Position numbers and translations under genes: made by a program. Shown piece by piece: positions 1 to 4,792 of a stretch of 6,107 nucleotides of DNA. The stretch is taken from NCBI GenBank assembly GCA_022703295.1, contig JAKLDX010000076.1, positions 1 to 6,107 of the forward strand, given 5' to 3'. The stretch is from Candidatus Omnitrophota bacterium. Lineage in GTDB: Bacteria; Omnitrophota; Gorgyraeia; 2-01-FULL-45-10. The notes below the pieces were generated by a model. It was given only the letters and a program-made list of their open reading frames with translations, made no database searches and had not been told where the DNA came from. Numbering within the stretch: position 1 is the stretch's first letter; each line of letters begins with the position of its first letter.

Positions 1-1
1 C

Positions 2-187
2 GATGACAACAGGCCTCCGATAAAATGCGGCGGAACCGTCGTATGGGTGGTCAAAAAATCGGAGCCGGGCAAGAAAGGGCATTACCTTTACGACACCGGA
101 ATCGAATTTATAGATATAAGGCCGGAAGATAAAGAGCAGATATCCGAAGTAGTGGAAAATATACTCAAGACTCAGCGGCGCAAATAG
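2..187 (+). CDS. PilZ-domain protein, C-terminal part (5' end outside window)
   Basis: This open frame enters from the left edge and stops at TAG 185-187, leaving 61 visible residues. The visible part has the pattern of the second half of a PilZ barrel. A strand reads GGTVVWVV, a Lys/Gly-rich turn follows, then a strand YDTGIEFIDI, then a closing helix (roughly residues 42-58) ending in a basic tail QRRK. The pairing of a V-V-W strand with a G-I-E-F strand is also seen in the three complete PilZ genes in this window. The RxxxR and D/NxSxxG c-di-GMP-binding motifs would lie upstream, so ligand binding cannot be judged. PilZ proteins are usually c-di-GMP receptors acting on motility, secretion or polysaccharide production. 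A non-PilZ beta-barrel is possible but less likely given the neighbours. Confidence 0.75.
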   Translation, partial: DDNRPPIKCGGTVVWVVKKSEPGKKGHYLYDTGIEFIDIRPEDKEQISEVVENILKTQRRK

Positions 188-207
188 CACAATGTACGGA
201 CAGGCAC

Positions 208-236
208 TTGACAAAGCACTCATCTTGTGTTATACT
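208..236 (+). promoter_or_regulatory. Strong sigma-70-type promoter for the TIGR04073 gene
   Basis: TTGACA (208-213) is a perfect -35 hexamer. After an ideal 17-base spacer comes TATACT (231-236), one mismatch from the consensus -10. TG at 228-229, one base before the -10, adds an extended -10 element. Transcription would start near 243, leaving a leader of about 30 nt. It lies in the only promoter-sized gap upstream of the secreted-protein gene, so constitutive high expression by the housekeeping sigma factor is the simple reading. Confidence 0.85.
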
Positions 237-254
237 TTGAACAAATTAAGCGAA

Positions 255-263
255 GGGAGGTGA
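255..263 (+). promoter_or_regulatory. Near-perfect Shine-Dalgarno site
   Basis: GGGAGGTGA matches the 3' end of 16S rRNA over most of its length and sits 9 bases before the ATG at 273. It fixes the start of the TIGR04073 gene. It is far stronger than the ribosome sites of the downstream genes, which are mostly short or absent and probably rely on translational coupling. Confidence 0.85.
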
Positions 264-272
264 ATATTTAAG

Positions 273-608
273 ATGAAAAATCTCATAAAGGGTATTATTA
301 TACTTGTTGCTGTATTTATGCTTGTAAATATAGCGACAGCAAGTTACGCTCAGGATATGGGCAAGAAGCTCTATAGAGGAGTCGCTAACGTCGTTACAGG
401 ATGGGTCGAGCTTCCGAAGAATATTTATGACACTAGCGTAGAAGACAATCCTCTTTCTGGTCTTACGATCGGATTAGCGAAGGGCGTTGGCATGACAATA
501 GTCAGAACCGGCGCAGGGGTATACGAAACGGTTACATTCCCGTTCCCGATACCAGAAGGCTATACTCCGGTTTTAGAGCCAGAATTTGTATTTAAGAGCG
601 CGAAGTAA
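273..608 (+). CDS. Secreted exosortase system-associated protein, TIGR04073 family
   Basis: A 111-residue protein with a classic Sec signal peptide: Lys near the N-terminus, a hydrophobic core at about residues 7-22, and a likely signal peptidase I cut after SYA (residues 24-26). The mature protein of about 85 residues starts QDMGKKLYRG. It carries the family pattern KLYRGVANVVTGWVELPKN (32-50), then a Gly-rich stretch GLAKGVGMTIVRTGAGVYE (67-85), then TFPFPIP and a C-terminal YTPVLEPEFVF. This matches what I know of TIGR04073, small exported proteins found in genomes with exosortase/PEP-CTERM sorting; their biochemical role is unknown. The RTGAGVYE segment could be a short amphipathic or membrane-interacting helix (inference). 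No PEP-CTERM tail is seen on this protein itself. It has its own strong promoter and terminator, so it is expressed independently of the flanking PilZ genes, probably abundantly, and exported to the periplasm or outer surface. Confidence 0.85.
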   Translation: MKNLIKGIIILVAVFMLVNIATASYAQDMGKKLYRGVANVVTGWVELPKNIYDTSVEDNPLSGLTIGLAKGVGMTIVRTGAGVYETVTFPFPIPEGYTPVLEPEFVFKSAK

Positions 609-623
609 GCTACTATATGTAGC
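609..623 (+). other. Small hairpin after the TIGR04073 stop codon
   Basis: GCTAC (609-613) and GTAGC (619-623) form a 5-bp stem around TATAT, directly after the stop codon and just before the main terminator. It has no T-tract of its own. It could protect the mRNA 3' end or be incidental. Confidence 0.4.
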
Positions 624-632
624 TGTATAGAG

Positions 633-671
633 ATAAGGGGATAGAAATTACTTTTTATCCCCTTATTTTTT
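633..671 (+). terminator. Rho-independent terminator of the TIGR04073 unit
   Basis: ATAAGGGGATA (633-643) and TATCCCCTTAT (656-666) are exact reverse complements over 11 bases, with a 12-base loop. The 3' arm runs into a T-tract (666-671). The GGGG/CCCC core followed by U's is a typical intrinsic terminator. The stem is A/T at both ends and less T-rich on the opposite strand, so it mainly serves the + strand gene. Confidence 0.88.
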
Positions 672-699
672 ATAAGTAAAAGAAGAATGGGGTGTGTGC

Positions 700-1050
700 G
701 TGACGGAAAGACGAAAATTTTTACGGTTTGAAACTGCGCTAAACGCTTTTTGCGATATCGTCAGTGAAAAACACAAGGCCGTCTCTAAAGTAAAAAACAT
801 ATCGAAAGAAGGCGCCCTTCTTGTCGTAGATAAAAAGCTGTCGGAGGGTTCCGAGCTAAACCTGTCGATGGACGTGCCCGGAGATAACGTGCCTATATTC
901 GCCTCATGTCAGGTCGCCTGGCAAAAAGAGACAAATGCCAGCCACACCTATGAAACCGGAGTAAAATTCATAAAGATAGACAGCGTCGCCAAGGGGCGGC
1001 TGCTGGAATATATCTACTCGCAATGGCTGAAATTGCTTGATAACGTCTAA
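700..1050 (+). CDS. Stand-alone PilZ-domain protein (putative c-di-GMP receptor)
   Basis: A 116-residue protein when started at GTG 700, giving MTERRKFLRFE. An in-frame GTG two codons earlier (694) is also possible, but 700 gives the usual PilZ N-terminus and sits 7 bases after GGGG (689-692). Both signature c-di-GMP motifs are present: R5-K-F-L-R9 (RxxxR) and N33-I-S-K-E-G38 (D/NxSxxG). Later strands include ASCQVAWQ and YETGVKFIKI, followed by a closing helix (about residues 93-108). There is no signal peptide, membrane segment or fused output domain, so it is probably a cytoplasmic single-domain adaptor that changes a partner's activity on binding c-di-GMP. It follows the terminator with no clear promoter and is the first gene of the long run of packed genes. 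The partner is not evident. The PilZ call is strong; the ligand is inferred from the motifs. Confidence 0.88.
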   Translation: MTERRKFLRFETALNAFCDIVSEKHKAVSKVKNISKEGALLVVDKKLSEGSELNLSMDVPGDNVPIFASCQVAWQKETNASHTYETGVKFIKIDSVAKGRLLEYIYSQWLKLLDNV

Positions 1051-1067
1051 AAAGTTTACGAGATAAA

Positions 1068-1367
1068 ATGACCGAAGAAAAAAAAGAAAATACAGAAAAC
1101 GCAAAACCAGAAGTTAAACAGGAACCTGTGCAGGCCCCGGCTGAAGCAAAGCCGGCGGAACAGCAGGCCAAACCTGCCGCTGAGATAAAGAAAGAAGCGC
1201 CTGTGGTAAAAAAAGAAAAGCCGGCAAATTGCGCCAGCTGCAATAAGTCCATCAAGAAAAAAAGATGGTACTACAGGAACGGCAAATATTTCTGCTCCAA
1301 GCGTTGCTGGATGACCACACTGAAAAAGGAAGAAAAGACAGAGACTCCTGCCGCAGAAACCAAGTAA
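1068..1367 (+). CDS. Small Lys/Glu/Ala/Pro-rich protein with C-terminal TRASH/FCS-like zinc finger
   Basis: A 99-residue protein. Residues 1-53 are a low-complexity, highly charged, probably disordered stretch of Lys, Glu, Ala, Pro and Gln with KPAEQQ- and KPAAE-like near repeats. Residues 55-80 form a compact metal-binding motif: C55-x2-C58, 17 residues, C76-x3-C80. The second half reads KYFCSKRCW, matching the FCSxxC signature of TRASH/MYM-type zinc fingers, which bind metal in metallochaperone or sensor proteins, or mediate protein contacts. A short charged tail follows. The start ATG lies 17 bases after the upstream stop, with only a weak CGAGAT ribosome site; the stop is one base from the next start. 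I do not recognise a named family for the full protein. The tail-plus-finger layout suggests a scaffold or metal-handling accessory (inference). The biased reverse strand also gives long open frames here, but these have no protein-like pattern. Confidence 0.75.
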   Translation: MTEEKKENTENAKPEVKQEPVQAPAEAKPAEQQAKPAAEIKKEAPVVKKEKPANCASCNKSIKKKRWYYRNGKYFCSKRCWMTTLKKEEKTETPAAETK

Positions 1368-1368
1368 G

Positions 1369-1929
1369 ATGGCAAAAGTCAAGTTAACGGCCAATACTGC
1401 CCTTTACCCTGTCCCGGTAGTTCTTGTAAGCTGCTGCGATGAACCCGACAAGAAGACGAATATAATAACAATCGCATGGTGCGGCATAGTATGCAGCAAC
1501 CCTCCTCTTATCAGCATATCCATAAGACCATCCAGGCACTCGCATGAGATCATAAAGAGATCCGGAAATTTCGTCGTAAACATACCCACGGAAGAGATTC
1601 TGGAAAAAGTTGATTTCTGCGGTAACCATTCCGGCAGCGGGATAGACAAATTTCAGAAGTGCTCGTTTGGCAAACTGCCGTCCTCCAAAATATCGTCGCC
1701 CATGATCAAGGAATGCCCCGTGAACATAGAATGCTCCTTGCGCCAGGTTATTGAGTTGGGAGCACACAATATGTTTATCGGCGAGGTCCTGGCTGTGCAT
1801 GTCGATAATGAATTACTGGATAAAGAAAAGAATATCGACTACAAAAAGGCAATGCCGGTAGTATTCAATCAGGGGGAATATTGGAGCCTGGGTAAAAAAA
1901 TCGGGCAATATGGCTTTTCGGTCAAGTAA
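1369..1929 (+). CDS. Flavin reductase-like (flavoredoxin-type) FMN-binding protein
   Basis: A 186-residue protein of normal length for the flavin reductase-like domain family (split-barrel FMN-binding fold). Family patterns include an N-terminal YPVPVVLVS strand, NIITIAWCGIVCSNPPLISISI (31-52), the H-S-H-E-I-I segment after SIRPSR (58-62), NFVVNIPT (67-74), and a late strand FIGEVLAVHVD (136-146). The family binds FMN and either passes electrons as a flavoredoxin or reduces flavin for partner enzymes; the cytoplasmic partner here is unknown. The protein is unusually rich in cysteine: C22, C23, C38, C42, C84, C98, C116 and C122. It starts one base after the zinc-finger gene and overlaps the DUF523 gene by about 20 bases, so it is translationally linked to both. 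Electron transfer to the neighbouring Fe-S protein is a reasonable but untested idea. Confidence 0.88.
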   Translation: MAKVKLTANTALYPVPVVLVSCCDEPDKKTNIITIAWCGIVCSNPPLISISIRPSRHSHEIIKRSGNFVVNIPTEEILEKVDFCGNHSGSGIDKFQKCSFGKLPSSKISSPMIKECPVNIECSLRQVIELGAHNMFIGEVLAVHVDNELLDKEKNIDYKKAMPVVFNQGEYWSLGKKIGQYGFSVK

Positions 1930-2431
1930 AAAATCTTTAAAAAAACCCGGATATACCTTTTTGGTCAGTGCCTGCCTTGCGGGAATACGCTGCTCCTTCG
2001 ATGGTAAAAATCGTCTGAACAAATACGCTAAAAGGCTTCATATGCACGGTGATGCACTTGCCGTATGCCCCGAAGTTCTCGGGTCGTTACCTGTGCCGCG
2101 CCAAAGGTCGGAGATAACAGGGGGGAGCGGCAAAGACGTCCTGGATAATAAGGCAAGGGTAATTACGCTCAAGGGAACCGACGTAACCGGCAATTTCATA
2201 AAAGGGGCCCGCAGCGCATTGAAGCTTGCTAAAAAGCATAAGATAAAAAAAGCGATCCTTAAATCAAAAAGCCCATCATGCGGTCCAGGCGTTATATACG
2301 ACGGGACATTCAGCGGGATATTGAAAAAAGGCGACGGGGTGCTCGCGGCCGTCTTACGTCAAAATAAAATAATGATATATGACGAGAAAAGCTTGAAAAA
2401 TATCGCCGAAAGATGTAGAATATCCGCATGA
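1910..2431 (+). CDS. DUF523 (TudS-like) iron-sulfur protein
   Basis: A 173-residue protein containing an almost complete DUF523 domain from residue 16. The diagnostic motifs are VSACLAGIRCSFDGKN (19-34), CPEVLGSLPVPRQRSEI (53-69), GTDVT..F..GA (89-100) and KSKSPSCG (118-125). In characterised TudS (thiouracil desulfurase) relatives, three Cys from the SACL, CPE and SPSCG motifs hold a [4Fe-4S] cluster that removes sulfur from thiouracil. The equivalents here are C22, C53 and C124, with E55 in the CPE motif and an extra C28. The ATG at 1910 lies inside the flavin reductase gene and adds about 15 residues that most family members lack. A TTG at 1961 would give the more usual MVSACLAG start, so the N-terminus is uncertain. 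The stop overlaps the HIT start as ATGA. The domain call is firm; thiolated-base desulfuration as the actual reaction is inferred. Confidence 0.88.
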   Translation: MAFRSSKKSLKKPGYTFLVSACLAGIRCSFDGKNRLNKYAKRLHMHGDALAVCPEVLGSLPVPRQRSEITGGSGKDVLDNKARVITLKGTDVTGNFIKGARSALKLAKKHKIKKAILKSKSPSCGPGVIYDGTFSGILKKGDGVLAAVLRQNKIMIYDEKSLKNIAERCRISA

Positions 2432-2778
2432 GTAAAGCAGGCTGTATCTTTTGTAAAATAGCAAATAAAGAGATCCCCGCTAAAATAGTTTTTGAGAATA
2501 ACCAGATATTGGCATTTGAAGATGTGAGACCTCAAGCGCCTACTCATATTTTGATTATTCCCAAACAGCATATAGAAAAGATATCGGACCTGACAGAGTC
2601 AGATACCGGCATGATAGGGGGCTTAATAGTTGCCGCGAAAGATATAGCCAATAAGCAAGCCGTTGAAAAATCCGGCTACAGGATTGTGCTGAACTGCAAT
2701 AAGGACGCCGGACAAGAGGTATTTCACATACACCTCCATCTTTTAGGGGGAAGAAAATTTACCTGGCCGCCAGGTTAG
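2428..2778 (+). CDS. HIT-family (HINT branch) nucleotide phosphoramidase-like hydrolase
   Basis: A 116-residue protein, complete and of normal HINT length. It starts GCIFCKIANKEIPAKIVFE, has APTHILIIPKQHI (37-49), and carries the histidine triad H100-I-H102-L-H104-L-L within DAGQEVFHIHLHLLGGR. It ends in WPPG, as HINT1-type proteins do. The middle His of the triad is the nucleophile that attacks AMP-linked substrates in this family. C6, C9, H48 and H100 fit the zinc site seen in some bacterial members. The asparagine stretch before the triad reads LNCNKDAGQ, with Cys and Asn where Asn and Gly are common, a mild variation. It is coupled to the DUF523 gene by a 4-base ATGA overlap, has no ribosome site of its own and is followed by a 25-base gap. 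Probable role: hydrolysis of AMP-N or AMP-acyl conjugates in the cytoplasm. The true substrate is unknown. Confidence 0.93.
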   Translation: MSKAGCIFCKIANKEIPAKIVFENNQILAFEDVRPQAPTHILIIPKQHIEKISDLTESDTGMIGGLIVAAKDIANKQAVEKSGYRIVLNCNKDAGQEVFHIHLHLLGGRKFTWPPG

Positions 2779-2803
2779 GATAAGAAAGGCACATAGGATT
2801 TTT

Positions 2804-3169
2804 ATGACTCAGGAGAGAAGGTCTTACCCGCGCATACACGATGAGGGCCTCGCACTTAAATTGAATGCGGGTGATTTTGATACGATAACGCACACCCTGG
2901 ATATAAGCGCGTCAGGCATATACTGCAAAGTCAACAAAGAGATCCCGCTCATGTCAAGAGTAGGCCTGATACTTATGATCCCTGACTCTTCTAAAGATGC
3001 CAAGGCGATAAAAAGCCTGGAGGTCGATGGGGTAGTGGTCAGGGAGCATCCGGTTATAATAGACGGCGAGATAAAACATTATGATGTGGCTATATTTTTC
3101 GATAATCTCTCCGCAAAAAACAGAGAGATGATATCGGATTACATATCAAACAAAAAAGGCGTGATATGA
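2804..3169 (+). CDS. Stand-alone PilZ-domain protein (second complete copy)
   Basis: A 121-residue protein without membrane segments. It opens MTQERRSYPRIHDEG, giving RxxxR at R6-R10, and has LDISASGIYCK with the D33-x-S35-x-x-G38 motif, so both c-di-GMP contact motifs are intact. The later barrel strands are VDGVVVREHPVI and HYDVAIFFDNL, followed by a helix (about 102-116). The V-W of the other copies is V-V-R here, and the C-terminal strand reads VAIFF rather than GIKF. It is clearly divergent from the PilZ genes at 700 and 3166 and not a recent tandem duplicate. AGGA (2795-2798) precedes the ATG by 5 bases. The stop codon overlaps the start of the membrane-anchored PilZ gene (ATGA), so the two are made together and may act as a pair (inference). 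Confidence 0.88.
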   Translation: MTQERRSYPRIHDEGLALKLNAGDFDTITHTLDISASGIYCKVNKEIPLMSRVGLILMIPDSSKDAKAIKSLEVDGVVVREHPVIIDGEIKHYDVAIFFDNLSAKNREMISDYISNKKGVI

Positions 3170-3648
3170 TACTTATGTTTGAATTTCTTTTTATACTGCT
3201 TCTCGTACTGGTCCTTTTCATGCTTTACAAATCCGAAAGGTCCTCTACAAAAAACCTGATGCCCCAAGCCGAAGTAGAGGAATACTGGAGCGGCAAAGAA
3301 CGCCGTGAGCACGTAAGATTCAAGAAACACCTGCCGGTCACATACACGGTCCAGAAGAGACCTCATCTTAAAAGCAACGGGAGAACGGTTGATATATCCC
3401 AGGGCGGGATGAAGCTCTTGCTATCGGAAAAACTCCCGAAAGGGACGATAGTTGATCTGACCCTGGAATTGTCGGACATAAAGGACACTGTGGAGATAGA
3501 GGGGCACATAGCGTGGTCCGAGGAAAAGGAAAGCAAAGATTCTTCCGGAAAGCGATTTTTCTATTCAGGCATAAAATTTTCCGCAATAAAAGAGCCCTCC
3601 ACTGACAGCTTTTTAAATTATATGCGCTCCATATCCGTGGAGACGTAA
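3166..3648 (+). CDS. Membrane-anchored PilZ-domain protein
   Basis: A 160-residue protein with one N-terminal hydrophobic segment (about residues 4-21, FEFLFILLLVLVLFMLY), followed at once by positive charges (KSER), which favours a cytoplasmic C-terminus. After a linker of about 25 residues comes a complete PilZ domain: R47-E-H-V-R51 (RxxxR), D76-I-S-Q-G-G81 (DxSxxG), the strand IEGHIAWSEE and the strand YSGIKFSAI, with a closing helix near the end. A single-span anchor placing PilZ at the inner face of the membrane suggests control of a membrane complex such as a synthase, pilus or secretion machine; which one is not shown here. The ATG at 3166 overlaps the previous stop by 4 bases and is preceded by AAAAAAGG (3152-3159). 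The Met at 3175 is an alternative start that keeps the anchor. Nothing suggests a cleavable signal peptide. Confidence 0.87.
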   Translation: MILMFEFLFILLLVLVLFMLYKSERSSTKNLMPQAEVEEYWSGKERREHVRFKKHLPVTYTVQKRPHLKSNGRTVDISQGGMKLLLSEKLPKGTIVDLTLELSDIKDTVEIEGHIAWSEEKESKDSSGKRFFYSGIKFSAIKEPSTDSFLNYMRSISVET

Positions 3649-3668
3649 GTCCTGCGAGGATTTCATAA

Positions 3669-4211
3669 ATGGGCGATGCGCGTATTCCTAAAAAAGTCAA
3701 CCTGTTTGCAGGATTATTGTCGAACGAGGCAGCGCTTTTTCAAGATGCAAAAGAACGGCTTGAGAAGATCTTCGGCAGAATCGATTACGAAGGCCCTGAG
3801 ATGAATTTTACCCACACCGAATATTACAAAGACGAGATGGGTGAGGCCTTAAAAAGGAAGTTCCTGAGTTTCGAGAAGCTCATTGACCCGGAAGACATCT
3901 GTTCCGTAAAGATCATGACCAATTCGCTTGAAAAAGATTTTTCCGTATCGGGCAGGCGTCGCATAAACATAGACCCCGGTTACCTGGACTTGTCTAAAAT
4001 CGTATTGTTTTCGACAAAGGATTATTCGCACAGGGTGTATCTGGGCAAGGGGATATTTGCCGAAGTGACCCTTTTTTATAAAGACAAAAGTTATAACCCA
4101 TGGCCTTGGACATATCCCGACTACAAGACAACCGATTACCAGGCAATATTTGGCAAAATGCGGGATATTTATAAAAATAAAATAGGGACGGGAGCCAAAA
4201 ACCATGATTAA
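3669..4211 (+). CDS. DUF4416 family protein
   Basis: A 180-residue soluble protein matching DUF4416 over its whole length. Features I recognise: KLFAGLLSNE-like opening (NLFAGLLSNE, 11-20), FGRIDYEGPEMNFTHTEYY (35-53), DEMGEAL (55-61), TNSLE (84-88), RRINIDPGYLDLSKIVLFSTKD (97-118), HRVYLGKGIFAEVTL (121-135) and WTYPDY (147-152). The function is unknown. The conserved D-P-G-Y, T-K-D, H-R, E-V-T and Y-P-D-Y residues look like an active or ligand-binding site rather than pure structure (inference). GAGGA (3656-3660) sits 8 bases before the ATG, one of the better ribosome sites in the run. The gene overlaps the next one by 8 bases. Codons 35-41 share 20 identical bases with a later part of the next gene (see repeats). 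Confidence 0.88.
   Translation: MGDARIPKKVNLFAGLLSNEAALFQDAKERLEKIFGRIDYEGPEMNFTHTEYYKDEMGEALKRKFLSFEKLIDPEDICSVKIMTNSLEKDFSVSGRRRINIDPGYLDLSKIVLFSTKDYSHRVYLGKGIFAEVTLFYKDKSYNPWPWTYPDYKTTDYQAIFGKMRDIYKNKIGTGAKNHD
3771..3790 (+). repeat. 20-bp exact direct repeat, copy 1 (inside DUF4416 gene)
   Basis: TTCGGCAGAATCGATTACGA occurs here and again at 4741-4760, 970 bases apart. In both places it is read in the same codon phase and encodes F-G-R-I-D-Y-(E). Identity ends on both sides: C versus G on the left, A versus G on the right. Confidence 0.95.
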
Positions 4212-4788
4212 AAGGAAAAGTCTGATATTAGGCCTAATATCGAGTTTTGTCATATGCTCGGTTGTCGCCTTGACGCTTGTGGGTTATTTTTTCTACCTGC
4301 AGCTTAAGGAAAAAGAATCCAGCCTCTTATATCTGGAAACTCTTAAGAGCATAAATGCGCGGGTCTACGCACGGCATATTGAAATGCCGAAACTGCAGGT
4401 GCGCGTAGAAAAGGCAGGAGCGCTGAAGGACAAGCCCATTATTGAGGGCCTGCTTAAAAATAACGGCCCTAAGAACATAAATGACATTACGATAAAATTG
4501 AAATTTTTTGATAAGGACGGCGCAGTCATATATGAATCGGTAATCCGCCCGCACGAGCCGTCCCTCGGAAGCTCGGGCTTTTCGCAGCTAGCCATACCGT
4601 ATCTGTCACAGCCTGTTCCCAGGACCGTCCTTAAGGCATACGGCGAACTGCCGTTCAAGAAGATACTGACGTCCTGCCCGGAAGAGATAGTCTCGGAACT
4701 GAGGAATGGGGCGGTATTTTCACAAGGCGCCAATAAAAGGTTCGGCAGAATCGATTACGAGGTAATCTCCGTTTCTTTTCGCGAGTAA
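4204..4788 (+). CDS. Membrane-anchored protein with FxLYD-like beta domain, function unknown
   Basis: A 194-residue protein with one hydrophobic N-terminal segment (about residues 8-31) after KRK, so the bulk probably faces the periplasm. A polar helix follows (33-60), then a beta-rich domain at about residues 63-150. That domain contains IIEGLLKNNGPKNINDITIKLKFFDKDGAVIYE (79-111), which resembles FxLYD / DUF3426-type domains: a G-x-x-x-N strand, then a hydrophobic strand ending F-F-D-K-D-G. Family membership is tentative. The C-terminal 15 residues contain FGRIDYE (180-186), encoded by the same 20 bases as in the preceding DUF4416 gene. GGGAG (4190-4194) precedes the ATG by 9 bases, and the start lies 8 bases inside the DUF4416 gene. 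A perfect palindrome covers codons 7-13. The next gene begins 4 bases after the stop and is also membrane-anchored, so the two may act together outside the inner membrane (inference). Confidence 0.75.
   Translation: MIKRKSLILGLISSFVICSVVALTLVGYFFYLQLKEKESSLLYLETLKSINARVYARHIEMPKLQVRVEKAGALKDKPIIEGLLKNNGPKNINDITIKLKFFDKDGAVIYESVIRPHEPSLGSSGFSQLAIPYLSQPVPRTVLKAYGELPFKKILTSCPEEIVSELRNGAVFSQGANKRFGRIDYEVISVSFRE
4224..4241. repeat. 18-bp perfect palindrome
   Basis: GATATTAGGCCTAATATC reads the same on both strands with no central spacer. It lies 20 bases into the FxLYD-like gene. With no loop it is a better candidate for a dimeric protein-binding site than for an RNA hairpin, but there is no adjacent promoter to support an operator role. 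Confidence 0.6.
4741..4760 (+). repeat. 20-bp exact direct repeat, copy 2 (inside FxLYD-like gene)
   Basis: Second copy of the sequence at 3771-3790, in the same codon phase (F-G-R-I-D-Y-E). It lies close to the 3' end of an otherwise unrelated gene. Confidence 0.95.
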
Positions 4789-4792
4789 TAAA

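Noticed and set aside
188..272. c-di-GMP riboswitch in the leader of the TIGR04073 gene
   Set aside because: Attractive given the PilZ neighbours, but the leader after the promoter is only about 30 nt, too short for a GEMM-type aptamer.
666..690. TATAAG as a -10 for the PilZ gene at 700
   Set aside because: It is part of the terminator's AT-rich tail, and I see no -35 at a suitable distance. The promoter of the long gene run remains unidentified.
1056..1394. Open frames on the minus strand opposite the zinc-finger gene
   Set aside because: They are Phe/Leu/Cys-rich mirror images of the Lys/Glu/Ala-rich plus-strand gene, with no ribosome site and no family pattern.
2761..2775. Inverted repeat ACCTGGC-C-GCCAGGT at the end of the HIT gene, as a terminator
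   Set aside because: No T-tract follows, it encodes the conserved WPPG tail, and the next gene is only 25 bases downstream of the stop.
3849..4253. 134-residue minus-strand open frame
   Set aside because: It lies opposite the well-supported DUF4416 gene and has no recognisable pattern.
4365..4408. Nested inverted repeats (CTACGC/GCGTAG around CGGCAT/ATGCCG)
   Set aside because: Short arms with unequal spacing inside a coding region. A weak mRNA hairpin is possible but there is no positional support for a function.
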